Shown: piece after piece, positions 21,949 to 34,489 of the stretch | Position numbering within the stretch: position 1 is the first letter of the stretch | How the letters are laid out: each line of letters begins with the position of its first letter | Program-made: the position numbers and the translations under genes | The notes under the pieces: model-generated | Database searches by the model: none | Told to the model about the DNA's origin: nothing | What the model saw: the letters and a program-made list of their open reading frames with translations, nothing else | NCBI GenBank assembly: GCA_018398815.1 | Contig: CM031601.1 | Location: 36,432,009-36,496,008 of the forward strand | Reading direction: 5' to 3' | Source: Conus ventricosus | Lineage: Eukaryota; Mollusca; Gastropoda; Neogastropoda; Conidae | DNA: 64,000 nucleotides

Positions 21949-22144
21949 GATTTTAACGGAAGAAGGATTTTTAACAAAGTTTCTGGTTCGTTTGTAGACA
22001 TTCATTTAACGAGATGTGTGAAAGTTTTTTTTTTTTTTTTTTTTTTTTATATGACTGGTGAGTTGATTTTAACGTGGTGACAGCCCTGATGTGGCCCTCT
22101 GCGGTCGGCTGGGCTATAAGCAACATTATCTTATCTTATCTTAT

Positions 22145-22156
22145 CCACGTTGGGAC
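22145..22156. repeat. target duplication of copy D, right
   Basis: CCACGTTGGGAC; copy C continues directly after it with GGTCGGCGGTG. Confidence 0.88.
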
Positions 22157-25100
22157 GGTCGGCGGTGTTGCCCTTCTCATACACAAAACTCTGCTGTATA
22201 GTCCTGTCGCTCTGTCTACCTCCCTTCAAGCTGTTGCTGCGAGAAGTCACTCTCCACAAGACTGTAACAATCTGTTCTATTTATCTACCTCCTTCAGTCC
22301 CGTTGTCGTCAGGACCTTGTCAATCTGATAGGAGAACTTCCTCGACCTTTTTTGCTGTTGGGTGACTTTAACGGTCACAATCCTCTTTGGGGTAGTGTCG
22401 GTACGTCATCCAGAGGTCTGCTAATTGAGGATGTCCTTTCGGATTTGGATCTGTGTTGTCTGAACGACGGATCTGCAACTTACCTCCACTCTTCCACAGG
22501 TTCACTTTCGTGTTTAGATTTGTCGGTTTGTGACCCCTCGCTGTCCTGGACTATGAGTGGTCTGTCCATGACGATCTGCACGGAAGTGACCATTTCCCTG
22601 TCTTCCTACAACCTGTAATTAACTGAACACGTCTCTGTCTCTCAACACCTAAATTATAAGAAAGCAAACTGGATCTATTTGCAGCCACTATTCTGCGGAA
22701 TTCCAGGACACTGATTTTCTTCAGAGTCCGGACCCAGCAGAATCACTAACACTATGATCAAGTGTGCTAAAGCTTGTATTCCAGTGTCTTCCAATAAACT
22801 TCAAATGCCAAAAACACCCTGGTTTGATTCAGACTGCCAACAATTTCCAAAGTTAGAAAACGGGCTCAGCGTCAGGTGTACCAACGACCTTCGGGTCCCA
22901 ACGCTCGAGCCCATCAAAAACTCCGTGCTAAATCAAGACACACTTTTAAAATCAGTAAACGTCGGTCCTGGAGAAGCTTCTGCTCCAGGCTGACATCAAA
23001 AACTTCCAAGAAAAGAGTGTGGAACATCATTAAGAAAATCAAAGGGAAGAACACCTGTCCCACTGTGAACCATCTCAAGTTTTCGGATTCTTTAATAACG
23101 GAGAAGAAAGCAGTTGCTAATCTGCTTGCTTCAACCATTGAAAAGAATTCCTCCTCTTCTAATAAATCAGCCACTTTTGTCAAAAACAAAGCCCTAAAAG
23201 AAAAATCACCCTGCAACTTTTCGTCCGACAACATGGAAGACTACAATCTTCCTTTCACGTTAAACGAGCTGAAATCTGCCTTGCTTTCTTGCAGCGATTC
23301 CTCTCCAGGTATAGATGAAATCCATTATACAGCTGTTGAAACATCTTCCGCTAGAAGGTCTGAACATACTGCTACAGGTCTACAACCATGTGTGGACTGC
23401 AGGTTTTTTTCCACCCTCTTGGCGAAAAGCCCTCATTATTCCCATCCCCAAACCTGGAAAAGATCTTTCTAATCCTTCAAATTACCGTCCCATAGCTTTG
23501 ACCAGCTGTGTTTGTAAATTGATGGAAAAAATGGTCAATGCTAGGCTCATGTGGAAACTCGAAACCGATGGCCTTTTGGCGAAAGAAACATGTGTGGTTT
23601 CCGCAAACATTCGGACTACAGTTGACCATTTGATTCGTCTGGAATCTACACTTCGGAACGCTTTTTTGAACAGACAGCATGCAGTGGCAATTTTCTTCGA
23701 TTTGGAAAAGGCCTACGATACTACCTGGAAGTCGGGATACTTCATGATATCCACGATCTGGTTTTCGAGGTCATCTTCCGCTTTTTATTCAAAATTTTTG
23801 GCAGAACGACAGTTTCAGGTCCGGGTTGGCACCACTCTCTCGATGTTCACGAGCAGAGATTGGGTGTTCCACAGGGAGCATACTATCTCCTGCCCTCTTT
23901 AGTATTAAGATCAACAACATTGTTTCAATCAGTTCAGGAGGGTTCAGACTGCTCATTGTTTGTGGATGATTTTGCTGTCTATGCAACTGGAAGCCTGTAC
24001 CCGAGTGTCCAGCGCAGCTCCAGCTTTGCGTAGATAAAATCCATCGGTGGGCGGATGACAACGGTTTCACCTTTTCTGCTACAAAAACCTAGTGTATTCA
24101 CTTCCATAATTTCCGTCAGTTTTTTCCAGATCCTGAACTTCAAGTAGGGAAATCTCCCATTCCAGCTGTTAAAGAGGCCAAATTTCTGGAGTTATTTTTG
24201 ACCAGAAACTTAACTTCTCAGCCACATCAAAAACCTCAAAACTGCTTGCCAGAAAGCACTGAATATTCTGCGGTCGTAGTGCACACCGACTGGGGCGCTG
24301 ATAAGAAAACTTTGTTGCACCTCTACAGAGCCCTGGTCCGTTCTAAACTGGACATACGGTTGTGCTGTGTATGGCTCCGCAAGATCATCTTGCCTCAAAC
24401 TCTTGGACCCTATCCACCATCAAGGGCTCGTCTCTGTCTTGGAGCGTTCCGCACCACCCCTGTGTACAGCCTGTACGCAGAGGCGGGTGAACCTTCACTG
24501 TCCAACCGCAGGCTGAAACTGTCTTTGAATTATTATATCCGACTGTTCTCAGAACCGCAGAATCCTGCCTATGACTGTGTCTTGACCCTCCGTTCCAAAG
24601 TAAGTTTGAAAAACAACCCGAAAGTATTCCGCCGTTTGGTCTTCGTATGCGCCTCACAGTGCGGAATGCAGTCTAGACCTAGGAGTTTGTCGATTTTTCC
24701 AAGTTTCCGGATCAACCTCCGTGGACCTTTTTCACACCAGAGATTTGTTTCGACCTCGCAGCTTTTCGCAGAGTCTACCAGCTCTCTGGCGTACAAGGCA
24801 TTGTATGCTGACCTCTGTTTCCAAATTCCCATCCTGTCAAAAAGTTTTCACTGACGGTTCCAAGTCTGAGACGGAGTGGCCTGTGCAGCCTACTGCCCTG
24901 GGGCTCCTTCTCAGATACTGTTGGAACATATTCATTCCGATGCTTCTGTCTATTCTGCTGAACTTACCGCTTTGGTTTTGGCTTTGAAGATAATTTCGCA
25001 TTCTTCGAAGAGGGACTTTCTGGTTCTGTCGATTCGCTGTCAGCTTTGGAGGCCATAGCTGGCCGCAACCTTCAGCATCCAACTTTTACTTTTTTGGAAC

Positions 25101-25634
25101 TTTTTAGCAAGTTGAAGGCGGACGGTTACAACATTACTCTTGCTTGGGTTCCTGGTCATGTTGGCATCGGCGGGAACGAAATGGTTGATCGTTTAGCCAA
25201 GAACGCCACAAGAGAGAAACTGTCCAACGTTTATATCCCCTGCTCAATGTGAAACCTAAAATTAAAACATTATGTGAGAGACCTCTGGCAGGAGGATTGG
25301 AACACAAAAGACGAGAAAAAACTCTTTCAATCCGTCCAAACCTTAAGGACTTCCTCCCATCTACGTCGGGAGGTCTAAAGAGAAACGGTCTGTGCCGGCT
25401 GCACACCGGCCATTCGTATTTTACCCATTCTTACCTTTTAAAGAGTGAAGAAGCTCCGTGGTGTATTCCATGTCATGTGCCACTCACAATAAAACATTCT
25501 TTAGAGTTTTGGGGACTTGCACATGTGAGACACAAACATTTTACAGCGGAGTCCATGAAGATCCTGTTCAGGGATGTCCCGCCTGACGTGATCCTTGGGG
25601 TTTTGGAGAGATTAACATTTTTCATCTGATTTAA
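22157..25634 (+). pseudogene. ORF2 of copy C, resumed (endonuclease, RT, RNase H)
   Basis: Resumes within the endonuclease: LLGDFNGHNPLWG near 22350, a basic linker with an open stretch 22876-23472, IPIPKPGKDLSNPSNYRP near 23440, AIFFDLEKAYDTTW near 23690, the FVDDFAVYA bases near 23960, RNase H DGSKSE near 24860 and NEMVDRLAKNATREKL near 25180. Stop TAA 25632-25634. Numerous single-base slips prevent translation. Confidence 0.9.
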
Positions 25635-25839
25635 GATTTTACGGAAGAAAGATTTTTAACAAAGTTTCTGGTGCTTTTCTAGACGATGTCATTTAATGAG
25701 ATGTGTAAAAGGGTTTTTTTTTTTTTTTTGTTTTTTTTTTAAATGACTGGTGAGTTGATTTTAAACGTGGTGACAGCCCTATGGGGCCCTTTGGGGTGGG
25801 CTGGGCTATAAGAAAACATTATCTTATCTTAAACTTATC

Positions 25840-26790
25840 CTTTCCCAAAAGAATGTTAACCGAGGGTTTTTCCAAATCTGAAGAGGGGTTTGCCTCTGCT
25901 GTGTATTGTGCAACAGGTCCTTCTCAAGATGTTCTGAACACATTCCCACTGACAGCTCCATCTACACTGCTGAGTTGACAGCTTTGGTCCAGCTCTTTAA
26001 AAGGTCTTAAATCGAAGTATAGATTCCTCATTTTGTAGGACTCCCTTTCTGCTTTTTGGGCCATTGCTGGCCCCCTCAACTGCTGAAATAATTTAAATAG
26101 TACACCTCTGAAATTTGATGTGGGCATTCAAGGCATCGAGTTGGTTGATCAACTTTCCAAGATGCCATAAGGAAGAGTTGAGGAGATTGTCAATCCTCAA
26201 ACTGATTGAAACCCAAGACCCAGGCTTACATCTTAGACCTCTGGCAAGAGGGAAAGAACTCACCGACAGATAACAAACTATTTAAATCAGTCCAAACCTG
26301 AAAGGGTTTTCACTATGTTTCCCCAGACGGCTGTAAAAAGAAACAGTTTCTGTGCCATTTGTCTACAGGCCACTCCTTTTACACCCATTCTTATCTTTTG
26401 AAAAGTTGAAGCACTGTTGTGCATTCTATTTCATGTACCACTCGGAGTGAAACATGTTCTTTTTGAGTGTTGGAACTTGCAATGATGTGGACACAACCAT
26501 TTTACAGCAGACTCCATGAAAACCTTGTTCAGAGACCTATGTGACTTTCAATTTTGAAAGAGGTCAACATTTTTCATTTGATCTAAAATGTAACAGAGGG
26601 AAGATTTTTTTACAAAATTTCTGGTGTTTTTTTAAAAGGTGTATTTTTAAGGTTGTGTGAATGAGTTTTTTTTTTTAAAATTTTTTTTGAATGACTGGTG
26701 ATTGACATTAATGTGTGGTGACAGCCCTGATATGGCCCTTTGCAGTTGGTTTGGGAATGAGCAGCATTACCTTAGTTTGCTGTTATCCCA
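25840..26790 (+). mobile_element. old relic copy E of the same superfamily (RNase H and 3' end)
   Basis: A diverged but alignable version of the RNase H domain, C-terminus and 3' end: TCCAAATCTGAAGAGG parallels the DGSKSEDG region, the zinc-knuckle region lies near 26420-26470, then oligo(T) near 26668 and a conserved TGGTGACAGCCCTGATATGG at about 26715. No open frame survives. Copy C's tail abuts its start. It is a related, older subfamily. Confidence 0.75.
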
Positions 26791-27179
26791 GCACATCATG
26801 GCCAGGGGTCAACCGTTTGAATGAAACTTGGTGAAAATGGAGAGTTTGCACATCTTTTTGGTTTTTTTTGTTTTGTTTTTAAATTTAAAGTATGACAGAC
26901 TTGGGGGGGATTAAAACTTATTGTTTTATGAAGGTAGGGTTTTCTGTCTCAGACTCCAGATACGGATGGAGTATTCCGGTACCCCTGCCCCCTTTCAGTA
27001 CCCATGTCTGTGCGTGTGGGGAGCCCTCAGAAACTATACCCACCCACAGTGGGGGAGTTGAACAGACCTCCAGAGAACCAGGCGTCCAAGGGGTGTTCTG
27101 CTTTTTCACCTGTCTTGCTGTTCTTTTTGGGTGTTTTTTTTCCCTTTTCTTTTTCTTTCAGGTATAAACGATTGTGAAC
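26791..27179. other. unassigned
   Basis: T-rich, then a GC-balanced stretch that is open for about 90 codons (26892-27167) without any domain I recognise. No gene is claimed. Confidence 0.4.
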
Positions 27180-27780
27180 ATGCTATGACCCAATGCCCAC
27201 CAAAGAATTACACACAGTGAACATTAACTATGACCCTGTATCACCAAGGGAATGATCCAGCAAAAAGTACGTTTTTCCAGTAATAACCAAGATAATGACC
27301 CAAAAACAGGATACTGTGACCCAGTATCGCCAAGAAAATGACCTAGTTAATACAGTGACCCAGCATGAATGTGACGGTATCACTAAGGTAATACCCTGTG
27401 AATACTACACTTAAGCCATACAACAAGGAATGACCAAAAAATCCCAAAAGGGGACTCTTCCACTTGGGAAATGATTGGGAACTTTTTTCACAGTGACCCA
27501 TACCACCAAGGCAATAAACAAAAAAATTTTATACATTTGCCTTTCCCCCATGAAAAGACCCAGTGAAAAACAACTGTGACCCAGTATCACAAGGGATGAC
27601 CCCGGAACGTTGTTCTTAATTTATATGACAGGGAAAAGACCCAGTGAAGGGTTTACTAGACTTCTCTACACCAAGGGGAAAGACCCAGGAAACATGATAT
27701 TGGAGACCTGTTTCACCATAAAAAAGACCCAAGTGAATTTTTTTACGTGACCCATTTCCCCCAGGAAAAGATTTTTGAGC
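27180..27780. repeat. degenerate minisatellite, about 40-46 bp unit
   Basis: About 13-14 degenerate units built on TGACCCAGTATCACCAAGGG followed by AATGACCCAGTGAA and a short T-rich spacer. The best units are near 27230-27400 and 27570-27600; later units are disturbed by stretched homopolymers. Confidence 0.75.
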
Positions 27781-27826
27781 ATGAGTCAGATACTAACTTG
27801 ACTATCCGGAAAAGAGGGGAAAAAAA

Positions 27827-27861
<35 letters not shown>

Positions 27862-28326
27862 AAGAGGGGGGAAAGGGGTTTAGGGGAAAAGGGGGTAAGA
27901 GGATAAGATGGGGTCTGAAACATTCTTTTTTGCAGGAAGATTCTTTATTTAACGTACAAGAAGTCTACAAAAATGTTTGGATTTAACAATCAACTTTTTG
28001 GCCCCTGAAATCAAAAATATTTTTATCAGAAAGTTTTTAAAACACGAAAATTTTAAAAGGCAACAAATATCATTTAAAGGGAAACATTTTTAAAACCCCC
28101 CCATCAGCCTATTGCATATTTTTTTTTTTTCCATTCCAAACTCACAACCCTCATCTATTCTTACTTTTCGTAAACCCCCATACTTTTTTTACGTTCATGA
28201 ATTTTTCCCTGAGCCCATGTTAAAGTTTAAATGTTCATGTTTTAAAAGTTTCAAAAGCCACATTTTAAAATCAAAGCCGCACACATTTAAGCATTCAGAT
28301 CATTTGCTCAAGCACACACCCTCATC
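27781..28326. other. low-complexity sequence with a G run of about 40
   Basis: G/A homopolymers at 27815-27905 followed by AT-rich sequence with long A and T runs. The texture resembles poorly resolved consensus rather than biology. No gene. Confidence 0.4.
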
Positions 28327-29641
28327 ATGCCAAAAACGCGACGAAATGCCTACTGTGCAGCTTTCAAGTTGAAGGCGATCGACCTGGGCATCGAAAAAGG
28401 CAATTGAGCAGCTGCACAGGAGCTTGGAATAAATTAATCAATGATATGACGTTGGAGGAAGCAGCACGGAGAACTGTGTGGTTACAAGACGACAAAGGCC
28501 TTCAGAGGGAAGAAGTGCAGATGGCTTGAATTAGAAAACAACCTCGAAGATTGGGTCAACACACAGAGAGCAAACGGCCGAGGCGTTTCCACAGTTCAGA
28601 TCAGACTGAAAGCAAGAACAATCACTGCAGAAAAGGACACTGACGATTTCAAAGGTGGGCCATCGTGGTTTTGAGGCCAAAAGGCCTATCCATCAGGGTA
28701 AGAACAACTCTCTGTCAACAACCCCCTCCTGACTTTGAAAAAAACCTCACAAACTTTCGGAATTTCACACAGGAAATAATAGCTGAGAATTTCATTGGTC
28801 CGCAAGACATCATAAATATGGATGAAGTCCCTTTGACTTTTGACGCGCCTCTCAGTCGGACTGTAAACAAAAAAGGAGAGTCGTCCGTCACCCTGAAAAC
28901 AACTGGTCATGAAAAAACCCACTTGTGTTCTGAGCTGCACAGCATCGGGAGAAAAGCTTCCACCAATGGTGATTTTTGAATGGATTACGATGCCAAAGGA
29001 AAATTTCCCAAAAGAAATCGTTTAAAAGTCAATAAGAAAGGGTGGATGCAAGAAACCTTAGTGAAGGAATGGCTGACAGAATGCTACGGCAAGCGACCAG
29101 GGGGTTTCTTTCGCCGGAATAAGGCAGTGCTGGTTTTGGATAGTATGATGGCCCACATAACTGACTCTGTAAAAGAAGCTATCAAAAGAGATCAACTTAA
29201 TTCCAGCAGTGATCCCAGGTGGCACAACAAAATACTTGCAACCACTCGACATTAGTGTCAACCGTGCATTCAAAGTGGCACTGCGTGTTGAATGGGAAAC
29301 CTGGGTGACAAGCGGGGAAAAAATTCTCCAAAACTGGCCGCTTGCGACGAGCAAACTTTGTTCAAGTCTGCCAGTGGATCCTGACAGCATAGGGTAAAGT
29401 CAAGCAGTCCAACATTATCAGTGGTTTTGCAAGGCTGGACTGTGTGCTGCAGCAGACGACAGTGCAAGTGACGGAGCAGCAGCGACCTTTACCTTGCCAC
29501 AAGAGGAAAGCGACAGTGAAAATGAGGCTGAAGTCAGTGACAAGATGGCAGAGGAAGCGCTACTTTTGCTGTTCAACTCCCAACACTGAAGAAGAAGACT
29601 TCAGCGGATTCAGTGGACAGGACGATGATGACACTGAATAA
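28327..29641 (+). pseudogene. pogo-like (CENP-B/DDE) transposase
   Basis: ATG 28327 begins PKTRRNAYCAAFKLKAI, the psq-type helix-turn-helix; a CENP-B-type DNA-binding segment follows. The DDE domain shows INMDEVPLTF (first Asp), VLDSMMAH (second Asp) and GGTTKYLQPLDISVN (third Asp region). An acidic C-terminus ends in DDDDTE-stop at 29641. At least seven frameshifts or stops, e.g. near 28405, 28430, 28530, 28670, 28975 and 29210, so it is dead. Confidence 0.82.
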
Positions 29642-29790
29642 ATGTGATAATCCTAAGATTGTGAACTTTATTTTTGTTGTATATATCTGCCGCTTATGAA
29701 CCAGTGCAGCTTATTTGTGAAAAAAGTTCAGATTTTTAAAGAATTTAGTGGGTGCGGCTTATCTACAGGTGCGCTCAATAGACCGAAACT
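28327..29790 (+). mobile_element. pogo/Tigger-like DNA transposon relic
   Basis: A decayed transposase (28327-29641) is followed by terminal sequence with repeated GTGCGGCTTAT / GTGCAGCTTAT blocks (29700-29770), typical of the ends of widespread pogo/Tigger-type elements. I could not find the matching left terminal repeat. The right boundary is approximate. Confidence 0.7.
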
Positions 29791-29991
29791 TTACGGTGAA
29801 TGTTCTCTACCTTTATGGAAACAACAGTCCTCAGTTGTAATCCAAAATTTTAGAATTGTTCACACATTCAGTCCAGAACTCATACAAGCTTTTTTTGTTT
29901 TGTTGTTTTTTGCATTGCAGTCAGCACAGCGTTACTTTAATTTTAGATTATGAAAAGAAAAAGCACTGATTTTAAAGAAAGAAAACGCTGA
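29791..29991. other. unassigned AT-rich spacer
   Basis: Nothing recognised between the pogo-like relic and the TTAA at 29992. Confidence 0.4.
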
Positions 29992-30246
29992 TTAACCCGT
30001 TCCCTGCCCGAGACGTGTAATGCTCGTCGTGAAAAACCGAAAATCGCTACGCCCGGGACGAGTCCGTTTCGCCGTAACTTCATCACGGAAAGCAGAAAAA
30101 TCTACTTGGGAGACGACCGTGCAAAATGTTCTCACCTCTTCTATTGGTGTCAAGGAAAGGCCCCATTCCCTTCACGCGAACAGCTAGCTGACCACATGTT
30201 ATGCAAATTGCGAGTTAAGTGGTTACAGCTGATAAGCATATTCAAG

Positions 30247-30754
30247 ATGGCAGCTTAATCTAGCACTTCATCGACGTGTCCCGTTTTCAAGTGTTACACT
30301 GCACTTGATGTTTTAGATGACATTCTAAATAATAAAGATAGTGGTGGAGAAGACCTTTGAGGATCGGATCCTGATACTAGCGATGAGGAGGAGACGGATG
30401 GGAATCAGCACCATCCACTTTTATCGGAGATACGTGCTGGTGATGACGTGGCTTCATTGTTAGTTGCACAGGACATCAGTGAATAAAACCCCGTAAGCGA
30501 GGGTGACGAAACGGAAATAGCCGAACCCGTGCCATCAACGAGTATGACCGGAGAGGGTCGTGGACATGGGAGGGGCTCAGGACGACGGCAAGGGTCCCAT
30601 GGAAGCGGCCGGGAGGCGTGGCATGGCGCGTGGTCAGTCCCACCTTGGTTGTGATTTCACTGGGAATCCTGGTCTGAAAGTCAACTGTGCCAATTTTCGG
30701 CTGTACAGAGCTCCAGTCTTCAGTTCCTTCATGACCAGAAACCGGATTCAGGCA
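30247..30754 (+). pseudogene. piggyBac transposase N-terminal region
   Basis: From ATG 30247 with an early in-frame TAA, then LDVLDDILNNKDSGGEDL, a second acidic stretch with DPDTSDEEETDG, an RG-rich segment and, in another frame, CDFTGNPGLKV, the lead-in to the piggyBac DDE domain. It ends near ATTCAGGCAAG, possibly an old intron boundary. Stops near 30257, 30359 and 30484 and a frame change near 30560-30640 show decay. Confidence 0.65.
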
Positions 30755-30921
30755 AGTAGCTGTATTTTTCTTCTCTCTTTCTTTTTTTTTTTCTTTTTTG
30801 TTTGTTACTACTTGATTCTTCATTCCTCCACTATTTATTTTCTGTATTTCTCTTCTTGCCATATTTCCTACCGAAATCACATAATCATGGCAAATAAATG
30901 CCTGTAATGGATAGGTGGGAC

Positions 30922-30954
<33 letters not shown>

Positions 30955-31232
30955 GGTGGTGTGTGTGTGTGTGTGTTGTGCGCACATGTGTGCCGAAGCA
31001 ATTGTTTATTTCTGTATGCAAGTTTTCCATATAAGTTTGTTCATTTTGTAAAACACAGAAGCACTCATCCACAGCAGTTTTTTTTCTTCTTTTTTTCGTG
31101 CCATTGTGGTGTTTTTACATTCATGTGTGTGTGATACTGTTAGTGTGTGTTTGTGCATATGTGTACGAGTGTGTGTGTGTGTAAATTGTGTGTGTGTGTG
31201 TAGGCTGTGTGTGTGTGTGTGTGTGTGTGTGT

Positions 31233-31264
<32 letters not shown>

Positions 31265-31412
31265 TCAATTGTGGGTCTGCTTACTGTGTGTGGTGTGTGT
31301 GTGTGTGGTGTGTGCGTGCCCAGTTGTGGGTCTGCTTACTGTGTGTGGTGTGTGTGTGTGTGCGTGTGTGTGTGCGTGTGTGTGTGTGTGTGGTGTGTGT
31401 GTGCCCAATTGT
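30922..31412. repeat. (TG)n microsatellite blocks
   Basis: Two long TG-rich blocks (30922-30980 and 31121-31412). The second contains three copies of a longer motif, (T)GTGGGTCTGCTTACTGTG at about 31270, 31326 and 31411, so it grew partly by unit duplication. Confidence 0.9.
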
Positions 31413-32947
31413 GGGTCTGCTTACTTATCTTGAAACTTTTATTCTGTATTTCAGATTCTTCTTCAGTTTCTGCATTTCAACGACAATATAGCCATGCCAG
31501 TCGAAGGTGATCCAGCATGGCAGTAATGTACGTACTGTTTCACTAACACAGTTCCTGTAGTGTTTTGTGTTATAACAAATGTGTGTGTGGGTTTTTCTTT
31601 TTTCTTTTCAACAAATTGTTTATTTTTTTCTTCAGACTTTTTTTTCCATGGTTGTCATTTTGAACATTTACCAATAAGTATTACACTATAACAATTTGGA
31701 CCACACTGTATACTTACAGTGATGCTGAGTAAACTTTAACAGAAGTTTTTGTCAGTGTTTTACTGGTTTTATGTGTTGTAACATGTTTGTCATACTCTAC
31801 GGGTCGTACACACACATGCACATCTGCCCAAAGTACACTCCGCATGCACACGCAATCACTCCTCTCACCCAAGGAGTGCCAAATAATAAACAACAGAAGA
31901 AAGGTTTGGTTCCCCTTCGTCTACGGGAGTACAAATATTATTAATCAAACACCAACCCTTAAATAATTTCATTTATACCTCCACTCCACAAAGGAGGAAA
32001 AAGAAACTGCTTCCCCTACAATCAAGGAATTTATAAGGGGAATGAATCGGTATCAATCACCAACAAAAGGGGGAGATGTATCACATCATTCGTAAACATC
32101 AGGGGAATGCATCAACATCCTTCCTTCGCATCAGGAGGAGACTCCTAAAAATCATTCACTATCCAGCCCAAAATACAAAGAGCGTCACTGTCTCTCTCAG
32201 GGGGAATAGAGCGTCGCCTTATACACACGCTCCCTCCTCAGGGTCTGGGGCTCGTTATGGAGAAGTGGCCCGCTACCCGACCTGGGCTGGGGACTTGGTC
32301 CGGCACCTCTGGGACCACCCCAAGGCCCTAGGTCCATGGCCCGTGTGAGTCAGCCAATCTGTCAACACACTCGGAACCACATACAGTTTCTAGAATTACT
32401 AAAGAAGAAAAAGGGGAACTCACCTCAACATGAAGATGTAAAACAGTAACCTTTCCCCTATGCATAAGCTTATATTTTTAATGTTACTTTTCTTTTCCCA
32501 TTCTTTAATAAAAAGAATTGTTACAACTTTAACCACACTTGTTCTTATTATTTTTTCTTTTCTTTTGAATACAAATGTCTTCCTTACTTTTGCTCATATA
32601 TTTTACTTCTCCCTAATTTAACATGGATAATTAAATACCTCTAACGCGACGCAGCCTCGCTCTGGCCTCAGTCCAAACAACCCATCAGGCCCTCCGACTT
32701 CTCCGGCTGGCATGGAGCAAGTGATTATCAAATCCTAAAGGTGAATTCAATAGCGCGCGCAGTGCGCCTAACCGGTACTCATACAGGCCACAGCCAACAG
32801 AATAGCGACGTGCATTCACATGACACTTTTCACTTAAAACCACAAGGCCAGCCAACCTGCTATCTCAAAACCAATAGTTATACGCAAAACAACATGTGCA
32901 TATTACAGTCAACATAACATGTGCACATGACAATGTGTATGTGTTCA
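31413..32947. other. unassigned; no gene seen
   Basis: Mixed AT-rich sequence. A GC-richer stretch at about 32160-32345 is open for 90 codons, but I recognise no domain. It may be part of the surrounding TTAA-bounded element. Confidence 0.4.
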
Positions 32948-34478
32948 GAAACTGTTCTCTTTTTGTAAAACCACCATTTGTTACATCCCTGTCCATTCCC
33001 TAATGGCCAACAAAATTAGATTATATTACATAGCATCATAGTTTGGGCCTGGGGTAAAAGGAAAGAGAAGCCATAAAATGTAAGTCATATGTCAGCAAAT
33101 AGATAAGCAGTGATTGAGGTATTGAACCTACCCAAATAGTAAAATTATGCCCCTTTCTAGTAGAATTGGGGTACCCCCAGTAACATACAGATTGTTACAC
33201 AGAGGGACATTTACTGACAACAGTATGAATCCCAGGTGTTTGTAATGTTGTTGAGCAAACACCAAAAGGTATTTTTGCTGTGTTTAGTGGACTTTTATGT
33301 GCTGAATTCTTCTAAAACTATCAAATTGAAAACAAAACAAAAATTGTTTTATCACATGTTACTAGTGTGAACCATAATCATTACAAAAAAAAAAAATCAA
33401 ATTAGAATGATGTGAAATTGTAAACAAGGGTATAAGGAAGTAATTCACACAAAAAAATCTAACAGATCACTCAATGAATGGATGAGTAATGTGCATGTTA
33501 GTGAACATACCATGAAAAGCATGATAAGCATGATTATGTCCCTTTTTACCTAAAAAGTAGTACCCCAATTATGAGCAGATTATTGTCAAGAACAACATTC
33601 CTTGGGATTTATATGACTGTCATGTGTTAGTGCTGATGTTGAATAATTAGTCGCACCACTTTTTTCATTGTTTTCACTGATTTTATATGATGCAATTTGT
33701 TTTTGTATACTTGAAAACTGTTCTTTTTTGTAAAACCACCATTCATTATATCCCTGTCAATCCCTTAATGGCCAACAAAATTAGATTATTGTTGTATAGC
33801 ATCATAGCTTAGGGTATAGGGAAAGAGAAGCCATAAATTCTAAGTCATATATCAACAAATAAATAAGCAGTGATTGAGGTACTGAACCTACCCCAAATAG
33901 TAAAATGATGCCCCTTTCTAGTAGAATTGGGGTACCCCCAGTAACATACAGATTGTTACACAAAGGGACATTTACTGACAACAATATGAATCCCAGGAGT
34001 TTGTAATATTGTTGAGCAAACACTAAAAGGTATTTTTGCTGTGTTTAGTGGACTTTTATGTGCTGAATTCTTCTAAAACTATCAAATTGAAAACAAAACA
34101 AAAACTGTTTTATCACATGTTACTAGTGTGAACCATCATCATTACAAAAAAAAATCAAATTAGAATGATGTGAAATTGTAAACAAGGGTATAAGGAAGTA
34201 ATTCACAAACCATCTAACAAATAACTCAATAAATGGATGAGTAATGTAAATGTTAGTCAACATACCCGGTATTACCGTGAAAAGCATGATTATGCCCCTT
34301 TTTACCTAAAAATAGTACCCCCAATTATGAGCAGATTATCATCAAGAACAACATTCCTTGGGATTTATATGACTGTCATGTGTTAGTGCTGATGTTGAAT
34401 AAATAGTAAGACCACTTTTTCAGTGTTTTGACGCATTTCATTTGGCACAGTGTGTTTGTGTATACTCAAAAACTGTTA
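32948..34478. repeat. 765-bp tandem duplication
   Basis: Unit 1 (about 32948-33712) and unit 2 (about 33713-34478) are roughly 93-95% alike by eye, with landmarks GTAAAACCACC at 32965 and 33730 and GGGGTACCCCCAGTAACATA in both. No open frame of note. Confidence 0.85.
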
Positions 34479-34489
34479 TTTTTGGTAAT

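Larger units (their letters stand above)
16218..22144 (+). mobile_element. full-length non-LTR retrotransposon copy D, nested in C
   Basis: A 5.93-kb copy with both ends defined by the target duplication in copy C. Order: 5' hairpin (16218-16252), 5' UTR to about 16924, ORF1 to 18270, ORF2 18297-21948, oligo(T) (about 24), conserved 3' end and TTATC repeats to 22144. Compared with B, substitutions are few but one-base deletions occur roughly every 30-60 bp in ORF2. The family is RNase H-bearing, CCHC ORF1, simple-repeat-tailed: I superfamily, Nimb-like; the clade name is my inference. Confidence 0.93.
14650..25839 (+). mobile_element. non-LTR retrotransposon copy C, split by copy D
   Basis: Begins near the ORF1 start after a G run (5' UTR missing), carries ORF1, then ORF2 from 16028, and is interrupted at 16217 by full-length copy D. 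It resumes at 22145 in the duplicated target CCACGTTGGGAC and continues through RT, RNase H, the stop near 25634, oligo(T), conserved 3' end and a decayed TTATC tail near 25839. Many one-base indels break its frames, denser near the 3' end. Confidence 0.9.

Noticed and set aside
30476..31510. Cys/Val-rich or Thr/His-rich proteins in the TG repeat
   Set aside because: They are translations of a (TG)n microsatellite.
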